Below, in pieces: positions 9,780 to 20,880 of a DNA stretch of 64,000 nt. The notes beneath the pieces were generated by a model. That model was not told the DNA's origin and did no database searches. It saw only the letters and a program-made list of their open reading frames with translations. Numbering within the stretch: the first letter of the stretch is position 1; the number at the start of each line of letters is the position of its first letter. Location: contig NW_005179103.1 in the NCBI RefSeq assembly GCF_000350225.1, positions 62,001 to 126,000 of the forward strand, given 5' to 3'. The stretch comes from Chondrus crispus. Lineage: Eukaryota > Rhodophyta > Florideophyceae > Gigartinales > Gigartinaceae. The position numbers were made by a program, and so were the translations under genes.

Positions 9780-10762
9780 TCGAGTGACTGTACACCATGG
9801 CCTTATGCATGCAATCGTTTCACACCTTACTAATCTGCATCCAGACATGACAGAATATATTCTTGCACAATGAACAACTTGGCATCTCTCTATTTCCAAC
9901 AACGCAAAGTCCCGTCATATCTCAGTCCGCATACATGCCCTTGTTTCGTACCTTACTAATTTCGGTACACACTGCCAGACAACTATGACGGGTAGCAACA
10001 ATGTGCATCCAGACTTTCTACACATCTCACGTGATATCCGATGTGAATCACACGAGTACTGTCATCAACTTGCATCCAACGGCGCACCATAACGAGAGCA
10101 CAGTACAACGTCGCATGCTGAAGAGAGTGTAGTACAACGGCGCATGCTGATGCAGGGGTCGCATACAGCGTGACGCGTACACTGAATACTCACGTAAGTA
10201 CATGTCTCTTGCGAGAAATACTTGTTGTACTTTTAATTCACATGTACTGTGCTCGGACACGCGCCGGACCGTATGCAGACGACGTGTACAAGTGTACGTA
10301 AACGCAGCAACCTGGCGACGTGTACATGTGTACACTGCACACAACTGTCCAGCGCCAAGGCCACCCGTAATTACTCATTACAACAATGGTGAACAACTTG
10401 AAACCCCCGAAATGATGTAATTAAAACATATACGGATCGTTCACGATATATCACCAGCATGACTGCATATAAGTGGACAATAACAGACCAATAGAATTGC
10501 AGCATTCGAACCGACACCCAATAGATTTGCAGTATTGCCTGTGTAGGCCTACAACGGTTCGGGCCAAATGCAAATTTTCGGCATTTATGCAAATTTGCAT
10601 AACCCTCCAAAAGTTCACTTTCGTCCCCAGAACGCCAAAATCTGAGACTTTACACGTGTCATGTGGTGATATGGGGTGAGGGTCCGGACCGTGGAGTCAT
10701 ATACACGTGTCGCTCGATTTTGCACTTTTCACATAACAGCATGTGGTCGCACATTTTCAATA

Positions 10763-10766
10763 AAAC
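10763..10766. repeat. Target-site duplication copy 2 (AAAC)
   Basis: Right-hand copy of the four bases flanking the insertion; the gag frame resumes at 10767. Confidence 0.6.
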
Positions 10767-11944
10767 TCTTGAACTAACTTTGCCAAAAAATCCAACACAA
10801 GGACTCCGTCCTCACCTGTGAAGGTGTTGTCCTTCTTCACCTTAAGCGGAATATCTGTCCTGATTTTTCGCACGGCGGTCCGCCGGGAACTTGACAAATA
10901 TGTCTGCGGGTTCCGCAAGCGGTACGTTCGGTACGAAAGTAATTTCTTGAAGAGGTAGTTGGTCGGATTCAGCTCCTCCAACTCCTCCCATCGCGGCCCG
11001 CGTTGCGTTGCCACGTCCTCTGGCTCAGCGTCCTTGTCTCTCGGCGAGGCGGACGAAGTGATCCCGCCCCGTCTGGAGGTAATTTTCTTGCCCTGCGAAA
11101 TTCCTTTTCCTTCCTCTGAACGATGTTCGGAATCGCTGGCATGGTTCGACGAACCGTCGTCGCCATCTTCGGAAGAGCCGTTCGACTCGGTCACTGAGTC
11201 CTGGTCCTCCCGCTCGTCACTACCGTGACTCTCGCTCCGGCGTCGCAGATTCTTCTTCGAAGTCTTCGACTTGGAACTCCGCTGTACCGCGGCCTTGTCC
11301 TTCTTCGGTCGACGGTCGCCTTCTCCACCGGTTGGGAGCGGCTCTTGCCCGGCGACCTGTTCAAGGTCCTTGAGACGATGAGCGGCGCGGTCAAACCTGT
11401 CGTCGATACTGCTCCTAAATTTACCTAAGGACTCCAAAGCTTGATTTACGTCGCGCCTTGCGTCCTTGACTGAAATTTTCAACGAAGCTAGGACCTCCGG
11501 CTCCAGACCGTCGGTCGCCTCGCCTCGCTCCTTCTCGACGAGATCTACTCGAGCGGACAGCTCTCCTAAAACGGTGTGGAACTCGAATGCTTGCAACTCC
11601 AGTTGCTTCCGGACGACGGCTAACTCAGCCTTGAGATTTTTCGTCATCTCTTGGCGAATTTCCTCGCCCATCTTCTCGAACCTGTAGGATAGGTTATCCT
11701 TGTGGGCTTCAATGCCCGTCGGGATTTCTTGACCTTCGGGATCCGTGGCCGTATTGGCCTGGCTTCGGGTGCGAGGACCTCGCAGGATCCTCGACGCCCT
11801 TGCCGATCCGCTCCTACTCGCCCCGGGACCGACGTCTCCGGGGGTGCTTGTGGACGTCGCTCGTACGAGCGAACCTACACAAAAAAAGTTACAAACAAAA
11901 AGTAAAAAAGAGACTCCGTTACCCAAACCACTTTTGTAGTGCAA
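10767..11944 (-). pseudogene. gag: gag, N-terminal half (split by insertion)
   Basis: About 390 codons. A helical/coiled-coil stretch (residues about 85-220, rich in Lys, Glu and Leu) is followed by a charged Ser/Asp/Arg-rich region and then the start of the capsid-like domain (YRTYRLRNPQTY, NTFTGEDGVLVLDFLAKL). The second element has YKTYRLE and HTFSGQDPIAVLGFLARL at the same place, so the family call is firm. The first in-frame codons do not include an ATG; 11944 is a TTG, and the true start is uncertain. The frame is cut at 10767 by the insertion and resumes at 8436. Confidence 0.8.
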
Positions 11945-12020
11945 CTGCAGACCGAGGCTGTCGTCGACATAATTCTAGGTCGGGTTTGCTGTAGGCAATT
12001 CTAAGTCAGGAGACCACTTT

Positions 12021-12387
12021 TGTAGTGCACTGTGCCTGGCAGGCCGCGAACGCAGTCCGACGGTCAAACAAAAAGAAGAAAAACAACAGCAGCAACAACC
12101 ACTGCCGATGGCACTCGCTACGGAGCGTTCGAGACTCCCTTTCCCCTTGTGTGGGCTTGCAGCCCACGGTAGCTCAACTCAGACCGGGGGGGTGTTAAGG
12201 AAAGATGCCCGGCCCGGGAGGATAATGGTGGTAGAGACTTGTGAAGACTTGAGCGCTCGACGAGTGCGGGTTGGGCTTGTCTACGAGGATGTAACCGCGG
12301 TTCGCTGGGTTGTAAGGCCAATGCTCGACGAGCGTCTTCAGCACCTTGTGTGGAATTCAAGGTCTTCGACGGGGGCTTGTTCAGCAA
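12021..12387 (-). repeat. Partial 5' LTR of the minus-strand element
   Basis: Its inner end, read on the minus strand, is GTGCACTACA at 12021, followed by AAAAG and TGGTCTCCTGAC, a plausible primer-binding site. It matches 9440-9779 in inverted orientation. The outer part is missing where the second element begins at 12388. The word CCACTTTTGTAGTGCA, which spans this LTR border, recurs 86 bp away at 11929-11944. Confidence 0.6.
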
Positions 12388-12979
12388 TGTGGTACAATTC
12401 CACACCACGACCCCCGATGGGAGATGAGCACCGCCTGGACGGGCGGTTACTACTGTAGCAATCGTGCACGCGCCCTCGGAAAGCGCAGTAGTACCTCCAC
12501 GGCGTACACGTGGCATAACCGTCGACGCCGGTCGTGGCCACGGGCACACGTGTGCGACCCGTCCGGTAAGTAATTAGCAATTAGTAGTTAATGGCACAAA
12601 TTAGCCAATTTAGCACAGTAGCTGGTATGCAGTAAGTAACAGCTACTGTAGCGGGACAGGTGTCCTGGCGTCCCACTTAGGGGTTAAGACCGGGGGCACC
12701 TGCCCCGTTCCAGTAAACGTGGGCAGACTCGCCTCCCTTCCCTTTACGGCTAATTGCTATCCCGTTCCGGTTTCCCTTTTAGCCTCAGGCTTGTAACCCG
12801 TGACCGGCCGTCCGGATCTAACACTACCGACCGGCTGCGCGTCACCCACGTGAGCCTTCTCTCTTTTCGAGTCCATCCGTACGGTCTGCGTTCGCGCGTG
12901 GGTTACCCAGCGGCGCGCGCTCCCTTACCTCTAACCCCCCTCGTTTCCGAGTGGTCGGGACGAAGGTAGTTATACCACA
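12388..12979 (+). repeat. 5' LTR of the chromovirus (592 bp)
   Basis: Starts TGTGGTACAATTCCACACCA and ends GTAGTTATACCACA, giving a 7-bp terminal inverted repeat TGTGGTA/TACCACA. A perfect 10-bp-arm hairpin (ACAGTAGCTG at 12615-12624, CAGCTACTGT at 12640-12649) is conserved in the 3' copy. After the LTR comes TTTTGGTACTCTTGTGG, whose TGG could begin the primer-binding site. Confidence 0.93.
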
Positions 12980-13105
12980 TTTTGGTACTCTTGTGGAGGA
13001 TATAACTACAGAGGTTGAGCCCGCACTGGATCGCCAGCGCGAGCAATTACCGATCGGATTGAAGAGGTCGAAAATCTCCGCGTTGATCGCCAGTGATCAT
13101 CGACG

Positions 13106-15505
13106 ATGAACCGTACGGATTCCGCCGGAGAAGATACCGCCTCCGGGCGAGCAAGTACCCGCAGTGGTAGAGGCGCACGGCGCCCCGGGATCGACAATCC
13201 GGAAGCCCTGCTACGCCCGCCGTCTACCAGGGGCCAGAAGACCCCTTCCGTTTCGGACACCACCGCCGGGCTACCGGCTGGTGGGGGGAACTGCGTACAA
13301 GTACTGTAGGACGCGTTACTCCCGCGACTACAAACCTGGATGGAGGATTTCCTCGCTGAGGAATTACCTCAGGTCGTCCAGGTCTGCCTCGACCGAACGG
13401 CACCAAGACTGGTGGCGGAGCATGCGGACACCACGCTCCGCGCCCTGCTGGACGAGAAGGTCGCCCCCCTCGTACGCGACGAGGTGGTGGCAGGGCTCGC
13501 TGCGGAGGAGGACGAATCTCCGACCGCATTGGCTCTAAGGGGAGCTATTAGCTCCGCCGTGGCCATCCGTCTGGCCACGACCTTTACCGAAACGGGAGGC
13601 GCGGTACCGCCGCCGGTGCCGCGCCGTCAAACCGTTCCGGGCTCAAGCTTTAATATCGCTGATCCGATCGGCGCCGTGCCCGGGATTGATAGGATGGACC
13701 CTCACCCGGAGGGCAGAGCCATCTATCTCCCCACCGTTCACGGTGCTACAGGGAGGACCACAGAAAATGTCCTCCCCATACTCGCCGGTACGGGCGACCC
13801 CCGCGGGACAGACAACCGCCTGGGGCTCCCCGAGACAGAGAATCGGGACCCGTACCGGTTCAGCAGAAGGCGTGCACCCGGCACGCACAGGACCGAAGCG
13901 GAATACACCCGGTATTCCGACGCAGAAGACCCCCGTCACAGGACGGATGAAGACCGCGAGGGACGCCGTTGGCGATAACGCGATAACCGCGAGGCACGCC
14001 ACGGGCGATACCGCGATGCCGGAGGGGGAGCATACCCCTCCGATGATGACCCATCCGGTTCGGAAGACTCTCGCAGGCGGGGCCACATGGCACGCCGCGA
14101 CAGGAGCCGAGACCGGCACCGGCACGACCCGTCTGACTCGGAAGACTACCACACCGAGTCGGGTGAGGAGCGTCGTCGCTCGGGCAGACACCGCCGGGCT
14201 GCCCCGAAGAGCGACGAGCGACGGCCCACGGTAATCAGGCCCCTCAATGACCTGTTTACCAAGGCCGTCAACTACAAGACCTACCGCCTGGAACGGCGTA
14301 GCTCGCGCTACGACTCTACAGTAGCGCGGCACATTAACCGTTATCGGAAGAAACTGGACGTGCAGATGAGGTCCCACACGTTCAGTGGTCAAGATCCGAT
14401 TGCGGTATTGGGATTCCTCGCGCGCCTTAAGATGGCGTGCGACCACAACGGGATCACCGAGGGAGCCGCCGTGTGGTGCCTCCAGTTCTACCTCACCGGT
14501 CAGGCTCACGCCCTACTCCAGTCCCGCCTCAATGGAAATACCATGGCGGTTGACGTGGAGCGGCGCGAGCTGCTCCGGACATACCCACAGGTGGTCAACT
14601 TTCTGTTGCGCACCTATGCTACCGACGAGGTAATTTCCGAAGCGGTTGGGGATGTGACCTCCTTCCGTCAAAGTTCAAACATGACGGAGGAGGTCTACAG
14701 TGACCACCTCTGGGACAAGGCACTCCGCAGCGGTATGGTATTCTCCGACAGGCGGTTGAAGTCCCTGCTCGTAGAGGGGTTACTGCCCGCCACGTGCGCG
14801 CAGGTTCGTAATTACCTCGCCCCGCACCCGGATGTGGACTACCAATCCGTCGCTCGCTATGCGCAAGCGATCGGGGAAACCAATCGGGCCTCCCGTCGAC
14901 AAGGGATGTCAGCCATGGCTCACCGAGAGCCGCCGGGAGCGGCTAGAAGATTCGACGGCACCGCAAGGACGAGGCCCGTGCTGTCGGTTGAGTCGGCATC
15001 CGACATCCCGACGGCCGGAGGATTGGCTGAAGAAGCAATCCTGGCCGTGACGGACCAAACCGCCACGCCGACCTCGATGAGCTCGCCACCGACGAGTTAT
15101 TATCCGTCGCCGGCAGCCTCGACGGCGAGCGCCCCAGTTCCACCCGCCAACCCTGGCGACGTGCGCACAGGACCGTACGGGAGGCAAGGGCAGGATCCCA
15201 CGTCCGGTTCTCCGGCGGGAGATTTCCCGGACCGCCACCGTGCCGGTTCTGCCTGGACACCACGCACCAACAAGAGGAGTGCCCCGTCGTTGCCGATGCG
15301 GGCCTGCGGGCCAAGCTTCTGGAGGCACGAGAGGCCAACTACCAGAAGCTACGCATCCGGCAACGCCTCCGCCCGGGATCCCCGTTCAACCGCCAGGGGC
15401 CGTTCGCTTCGCGAAACCAGCGTCAGGCGGCCCCCCGGGCGTCAACGTGGTCGAGGAACCGCACCCCGACCATGCCGAAGACCACGTGGCGCAAGCCGCG
15501 GATGA
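13106..15505 (+). pseudogene. gag: gag of the chromovirus (two stops, one frameshift)
   Basis: From the ATG at 13106 one frame covers 800 codons except for a TAG at 13307-13309 and a TAA at 13976-13978. The N-terminal part has helical segments. The middle is very rich in Arg, Asp, Glu and Ser. The capsid-like domain runs from about 14250 to 14900 (YKTYRLE, HTFSGQDPIAVLGFLARL, VNFLLRTYATDEVI). The CCHC zinc knuckle C-x2-C-x4-H-x4-C is encoded at 15241-15282 but one frame over, so a frameshift lies just before it. Capsid and nucleic-acid binding would be its roles in an active element. Confidence 0.85.
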
Positions 15506-15574
15506 AACCCGCGAGGACTTGCTGCTAACGGGGGAAGCCGGGGAGGACGCGTAGAGGCGACGACGTCTCTCCCC

Positions 15575-18062
15575 GTGCCCAGCCTCAGAAGCTTAGGCAC
15601 CCCCGATCCGGCTTCGCCAATGGAAGCGCAGCCGGGTGACCGAACTGAAGTCCAGGCCATCTGCTTCTTCAAGAAGCAGAATTACAAGATCTCCGCGACG
15701 GTTGGTCAGAAGCAGGCGTTGATGGTCGCCATCACGCCAGTGCTTGACTCAGGAGCCGGCCTGAACCTCGTCCATTTACTGTGTGTCGCCGAGTCGTGGC
15801 GACCGTCGATAAAACTGGTTCGGAGCCCAGCGCTCATCGACGCGTCAAACCGCGCGATGAAGGCACTAGGGGAAATCCCCCTGCTCGTCCGAATCGGTGA
15901 GTTCGTGGCGCGCGTCCCGTTCCTGGTAGTCACGAGCCTCGCCGTGGACTGTATCTTCGGTACGACCTTCCTGGATCGCCACGTCAAGGCGATCCTCCCA
16001 CCGCAACGGAAGGTCGTGTTCCACGACGCGCCACCCGTGGCGTTGGTCGGAACAATCCCCTCGAGGCACGACCGCAAGATGGCCTCGAGGAGCACCGCAC
16101 AACAACTGCCGCCGTCGGATAAACCCGAACGGAAGCAGGTGGCGTTCCCCGCCAACACACCGTCACGGAAGATCCGCCTCGTCAGAGGGGTGACAATCCC
16201 CCCGATGACGCAGGCCATGGTGAGGGTCGCCACGCCGGTGGGGGGCTTTGTTTTTTACAGAACTCCCCAAAACCGCGCACAAGAATTTGACCCTCATGGC
16301 ACAGGGGGTCATGGATGTTGTCCCCAAAAAACCGTTCTCGGTAATGCTCAGCAATTTTGGGCACCGCTCGGTTCATATCCCGAAGCATACCGTAATCAGA
16401 CCGGCTCTTCCGTCGCCCACTCACATCCTGACCCTTGGCGACTCGGCGGCGGAAGCGGTCGAAGCTAAGGAAGGGGGAGAGATACTTGATTCCAACCTCT
16501 CAACCGCAAAGGATGGCGCGGAAGAAGCCGCCGATAACTGTACGGACAAGGGCGGGGCTGAACAAGCCACGCCGCCCAAGGCGCACCTCGGGGCGGTTGG
16601 AACGGATAAACCCGAAGACACCGCCGCCCCTGAGGAGGACCCCAACGCCTGGCAGGAGGATGTCCACATCGGTGCCGAGGACGACGAGGTACGCTCGGAG
16701 ATCCTCGAGGTACTGTCCGAATTTAAGGGGATGTGGACCGGCCGGCTGGGAAAAATCAGGGCCACGAAGCACCGGATTGAGCTCAAGCCCGGTGCTCGCC
16801 CGATTTACCAGGCGCCTTACCGCGCTGGACCAACCGCACGGGAGAAAGAGAAAACGGAGATCGACCGCATGCTCCGGGCAGGGGTAATCGAACCCGCCAC
16901 GGCCGAGTGGGCAAGCCCCGTGGTATTAGTCCCTAAAAAGGATGGTACCATGCGGTTCTGTGTCGACTACAGAAAGCTCAACGCAGTCACCGTTCGGGAT
17001 TCCTATCCGTTGCCGAGGATGGACGAGTGCATGGATTCCCTCGGCGAGGCTACTCTCTTTACCACGCTGGATTGCAACAGCGGGTATTGGCAAGTAGAAA
17101 TCGCCGAGGAGGACCGCGACAAGACGACGTTCGCGTCGCACAGCGGGTTGTACCGATTCCTCCGCATGCCGTTCGGGTTGAAGAACGCCCCCGCTACCTT
17201 CCAGCGGGCCGTCGACATTATACTGTCGCGGGTAAAATGGGAAACCGCACTGGTCTACTTGGATGATGTTATCATCTACTCCAAGACCGTCACGGAACAC
17301 TTCGCGCACGTCCGAGAGGTTTTGCGCCTTCTGCGGGAGCCGGGCGTGTCGCTGAAGCTGTCGAAGTGCGCCTTCTTCGAAACCTCGGTCACCTACCTGG
17401 GACACGTGATTCGACCAGGTAGGTTGGAGGTCGAGCGCCGCAACGTGGTCGCCATCGAGCGCGCTCGATCTCCCCAGAACCAAACGGAATTGCGGTCATT
17501 CCTAGGAATGTGCAATGTTTACCGCCGGTTCGTGAAGGGCTTCGCGAAGATAGACCCTCCGTTAAACCGGAAGACCGGGAAGAACCAACCCTTCAAGTTT
17601 GAAGTCCTGACCGATGAGGAATACGAGGCGTTCGTGGAACTGAAGAAGCGCCTCGTGTCCCCACCGCTATTGGCCCTACCCCGCCACGGAAAGAAGTACA
17701 CCCTGGATGCAGACGCGTGCGCGTACCAGGTCGGCTGCGCCCTGCTACAGGAGCAGCCGGACGGCGACCGCCTACCGATCGGTTATTGGAGCCGCGCCCT
17801 CACGGACGTGGAGAAGAACTACACCACTACCGAGAAGGAATGCCTTGCCGTCGTGTGGAGCATCCTCACGCTTCGACCATACCTATATGGGAACACGTTT
17901 GACCTCCGTACGGATCATGAAGCCCTCCGATGAGTCCTCAACCTGGCCAATAGCTCCGGCCGGCTAGCGCGCTGGCGTCTCCGCCTAGCCGAGTAGGACT
18001 ACGACGTACAGTACCGACCGGGTATTAAGCACCAACTCGCGGATGGTGTATCACGCCTCCTA
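15575..18062 (+). pseudogene. pol: pol: protease, reverse transcriptase and RNase H (interrupted)
   Basis: The protease signature PVLDSGAGLNLV is at about 15740-15775. A frameshift at the T-run near 16245 moves the reading to a second frame that runs to 17933 and carries RT: EWASPVVLVPKKDGTMRFC, VDYRKLNAVTVRD, RMPFGLKNAPATFQ and an intact YLDD (about 17255-17266), then RNase H (TLDADACAYQVGCAL, ALTDVEKNYTTTEKECLAVVW). A TGA at 17931-17933 sits where family members have a Trp codon, and a TAG follows at about 17995. So RT is intact in its catalytic motif, while the C-terminal RNase H and linker are interrupted. Confidence 0.9.
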
Positions 18063-19744
18063 GTGGACGGGGCGACCTCCGAACCGGTTGACGACGAGGT
18101 CCCGCGTTTCGCGGTACAATGGCGAGAGGAGGACCATAACCCCCGCCAAGGTACCGTACAATGGGAGACCCCCGTCGACCCGGGGAGAGCTGAGCACGCG
18201 TTCGCGGTTATACCCGAAGAACGCGACGTCTCATCCGTAACGGTGGAAGAGTTCCTTCGGGAACAGGCCGAGGAACCCTTCTGTAGGGCGGCCGCCGAGA
18301 CCGTGGGAAGTCCGGACTCGCGCTACGACGTCGACCGATACGGGTTCGTCGTCCGCAAGTCCCCCCTCTATGGGACCCTGCAGCGGGTTGTACCGAAACG
18401 GCTCAGGGCGAAGATATTTTACCTCGCCCATCATACCCGCCTGGCAGGACACCCGGGCGGTACGAGGATGTATTATACGCTCCAGCGGGAATATTATTGG
18501 CCTCATATGGCCAACGACGCCTTCAGTACCGTACGGAATCGCGCGTCATGCGCTGCCACCCGGGGAACCTTGGTGAAGCACCAGAAGGATCTCAAGCTCT
18601 TGCCAGCGGCAGGACCACTGGATTTCGTCGCAATGGACCTGCTCGGCCCCTTACCGAAGACGGCGCACGGGAATCGCCACGTGCTCCTCATGACCGACCG
18701 GTTCACCAAACTGACGCGCAGCATCCCGTTACGGACCACCACCGCGTCGGTCGTGGCTAACGCCTTCTTGGACAACTGGGTCTACGTATACGGCGCACCA
18801 CGTTACGTGCTAACCGACAACGGACCGCAGTTCGCCGCTAAGTTCTTCGACGCGGTGTGTGCCCTCCTGGGGGTGAGGCATTACCTGACTACCGCCTATC
18901 ACCCCCAGACGAATGGGCAAACCGAGCGGTTCAACCGTACTCTGGTACAGCGCCTCCGACACTATGTCGCGGAGCACCAGAGGGACTGGGACGAATACAT
19001 CCAGCCCCTGACCTTCGCGTATAACACGCAGGTCCACCGGTCGACGGAGACAACCCCGTTCGACCTGGTGCTGACGCGACCACCGTCCGGTTCGGCACTG
19101 CCTGGTACTGTACCGCAGGATGCCGTCTCCAACACGGAAGATCCGAGGACCCCGGTACAGTACAAGCGCGCGACGCTGCGTAAACTCCGCGACGCCCTTG
19201 AGCGAACGCCGGTGAAACTAACCGCGGCGCAAAGGCGAGACAAGGCCCACTTCGATAAGAAGGTGCGTTTCCGTCCGGTCATCGAGGTGGGAGACCTGGT
19301 CTATGTCGACCGCCCACCTCGGCCATTGACGAGTACCGAACGGGGAGACCTGCCAAGTAATGACGGGGGACCCTCCGTCAAGCTTTTACCGAAAACAGAA
19401 GGCCCGTTTCGGGTCCGATCCGCTACGGAGACCACAGTGGTCGTCGATCAAGACGGGGTCTCAAACCGCGTGAGCATCGATCGGATAACCCGGATGCCGC
19501 GGGGTCCCCGCGACGTCACTGCGGCCGCCTCGATCCAGCCCGCGGCGGACGGAGAACCCGAACCCGCCGCGGAGTATGTGGTAGACCATCTGGTCGACCA
19601 CCGGAAGAACCGCACCGGGGCCCACTACAAGGCCCGCTGGTATGGCAACGCCCAGCGGACGATACCTGGGAACCCGCGGAGGGATTCCCCCAGGCCTTCA
19701 TAGACCGCTTCTGGCGCACGCGGACGGCCGCACGACACCGCTAA
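18063..19744 (+). pseudogene. pol: pol: integrase with C-terminal chromodomain (frameshifted)
   Basis: The zinc-binding N-domain shows H(TRLA)GHPGG...YYWP but then R-x2-C where C-x2-C is expected: the first Cys is Arg. The catalytic core keeps D (VAMDLLGPLP), D (LTDNGPQF) and E (NGQTERFNR). A basic C-terminal domain follows. Near the end the frame reads EYVVDHLVDHRK...YKARWYG, and after a frameshift near 19645 the same strand gives DDTWEPAEGFPQAFIDRF, together a chromodomain ending at the TAA 19742-19744. Chromodomains guide integration to marked chromatin. The codon at 18063 is not an ATG, so this is a continuation of pol. Confidence 0.88.
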
Positions 19745-20845
19745 CACCGCACTGGGCGACCCAGCGCAGGGCGGGACGATCCCGCGGAGGGCCTCCCCCG
19801 GGCGGCGATTAGCCGCCACAGACGCACGCAGGACTCCGCGCGCGTCACCGCCAAACCCCGCGCCGGAAGACCCGGCGCAGGAGGGGGCAAGGTCGCCAAA
19901 TCTCGCGCCGGAAGACCCGGCGCAGGAGGGGGCAAAGTCGCCACGGACGCACGCCGAATCCCGCGCGCGTCACCGCAAGCCCCGCGCTGGAAGACCCGGC
20001 GCAGGAGGAGGTGGGGTCGCCACCGACCCACGCAGAGTCCTGCACGCGCCACCCCACACCCTACACCGGAATACCGGGCGCGGATGGGGGCGACTCCGCC
20101 GAGGGTCTCATCCAGGCGGCCACCACCCGTTTATGCTGCACGCGGATCCCCTGCGTGCCGCCGCTCGAGGCATACCGGAGGGACCGGCTCGGAGGAAGCT
20201 GACCTGCCGACAGGACGACCCGACGCGGCGGTGGCCAAACGGCTCGGCACCCCGGTGCCTACACGCTGCCGAGGGACGGAACCCAGCGCGTAAATAGCGT
20301 ATGGGAACGACCTCGCCGGGGCTCCAGGGCACTGTGGACCACGTGTTGCGCGAGCGGCATACACCGCCCGGCACGTGTGGCCGCTGGACCACGGATGCAG
20401 TGCAAGACGCCTCCGATCCTCGGCAAGTGCCCAATCGGAGCTCGTCAACGCGCTGAAAAGGCCACCCGTCGCGGGGCGGTAAAATCCGGCCAAAATTACC
20501 TACCGGACGGGTGTCCTCCAGTGTCGCGGGGGTAACTGGGGGACCCGCCCCGCGAACACTTGGGACACTCACCGCGCGGAGTCTCGCCGGCATGAGCCAG
20601 AGGGTAACCCGGCCGCCACGAGGACAACCGGCGAACAGGTGGGGGAAGTGGCGCTGTAGTGGCGCCCGGGCCCTCGCCAACCGGAGCGGCGGAGCCACGG
20701 CTGGGGGTGTCACGGGCGAGGAGGCGCCGGAGCCCCCGCCGGGTGGCAAGCCCCGCCGCAGATGCGCGAGCAATGCTTCACACGACCCCTGCCCCGCGCC
20801 GGACCCAACCGGCACGGAGGGACTACAGTACCGAGCGGGAAGGGC
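19745..20845. repeat. Spacer after pol with degenerate 60-100 bp repeats
   Basis: No convincing gene. Between about 19840 and 20090 a motif built on GCGCCGGAAGACCCGGCGCAGGAGG recurs three to four times with substitutions (GGAAGACCCGGCGCAGGAGG is almost constant); each contains the short dyad GCGCCGG/CCGGCGC. The rest is GC-rich. A GGAGCTCGTCAA word near 20440 resembles words in the left element (about 585 and 660), placing this stretch parallel to 1-1477. Confidence 0.6.
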
Positions 20846-20880
20846 AGTGAAGAAGAGGAAGAAGAAGGACAAGAGGGGGG
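20846..20880 (+). other. Second purine-rich tract inside the element
   Basis: About 33 nearly uninterrupted purines (GTGAAGAAGAGGAAGAAG and on to GAGGGGGG) end just before the 80-bp tandem repeat. Its place between pol and the antisense ORF is where a central or former polypurine tract could be; this is inference. Confidence 0.4.

Larger units (their letters stand above)
8437..10762. mobile_element. 2.3-kb insertion inside gag, unclassified
   Basis: Interrupts the minus-strand gag exactly between two adjacent codons and is flanked by AAAC. No transposase or RT is seen in it. It holds a 131-bp tandem repeat (8942-9213), an LTR-like block (about 9244-9779) in plus orientation, and about 1 kb of AT-richer DNA with short repeats, among them a duplicated motif of about 33 bases around CGCATGCTGA at 10100-10160. 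The ends (TTAATGGTAGG... and ...CATTTTCAATA) are not inverted repeats of each other. It may be a non-autonomous element that captured a solo LTR, or several nested pieces. Confidence 0.55.
4891..12387 (-). mobile_element. Degraded Ty3/gypsy element, minus strand, truncated at both ends
   Basis: Reading right to left: a partial 5' LTR (12387-12021), gag (11944-10767, interrupted, then 8436-7314), aspartic protease region (7371-6613), and RT up to the start of RNase H (6643-4891). Integrase and the 3' LTR are missing, cut by the left element at 4890/4891. The 5' LTR is cut at 12387 by the second element. A 2.3-kb insertion (8437-10762) splits gag. Stops, frameshifts and a lost catalytic Asp in RT show that it is dead. 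Its proteins resemble those of the 12388-24234 element along their length, but clearly from a different family. Confidence 0.85.

Noticed and set aside
12754..12969. 71-codon frames in both chromovirus LTRs
   Set aside because: Conserved only because the LTRs are copies of each other; too short and without start context.
13643..14509. 288-codon minus-strand frame opposite gag
   Set aside because: Val/Ala/Arg-rich shadow of the Arg/Asp-rich gag region; not at the place of the antisense ORF of the other element.
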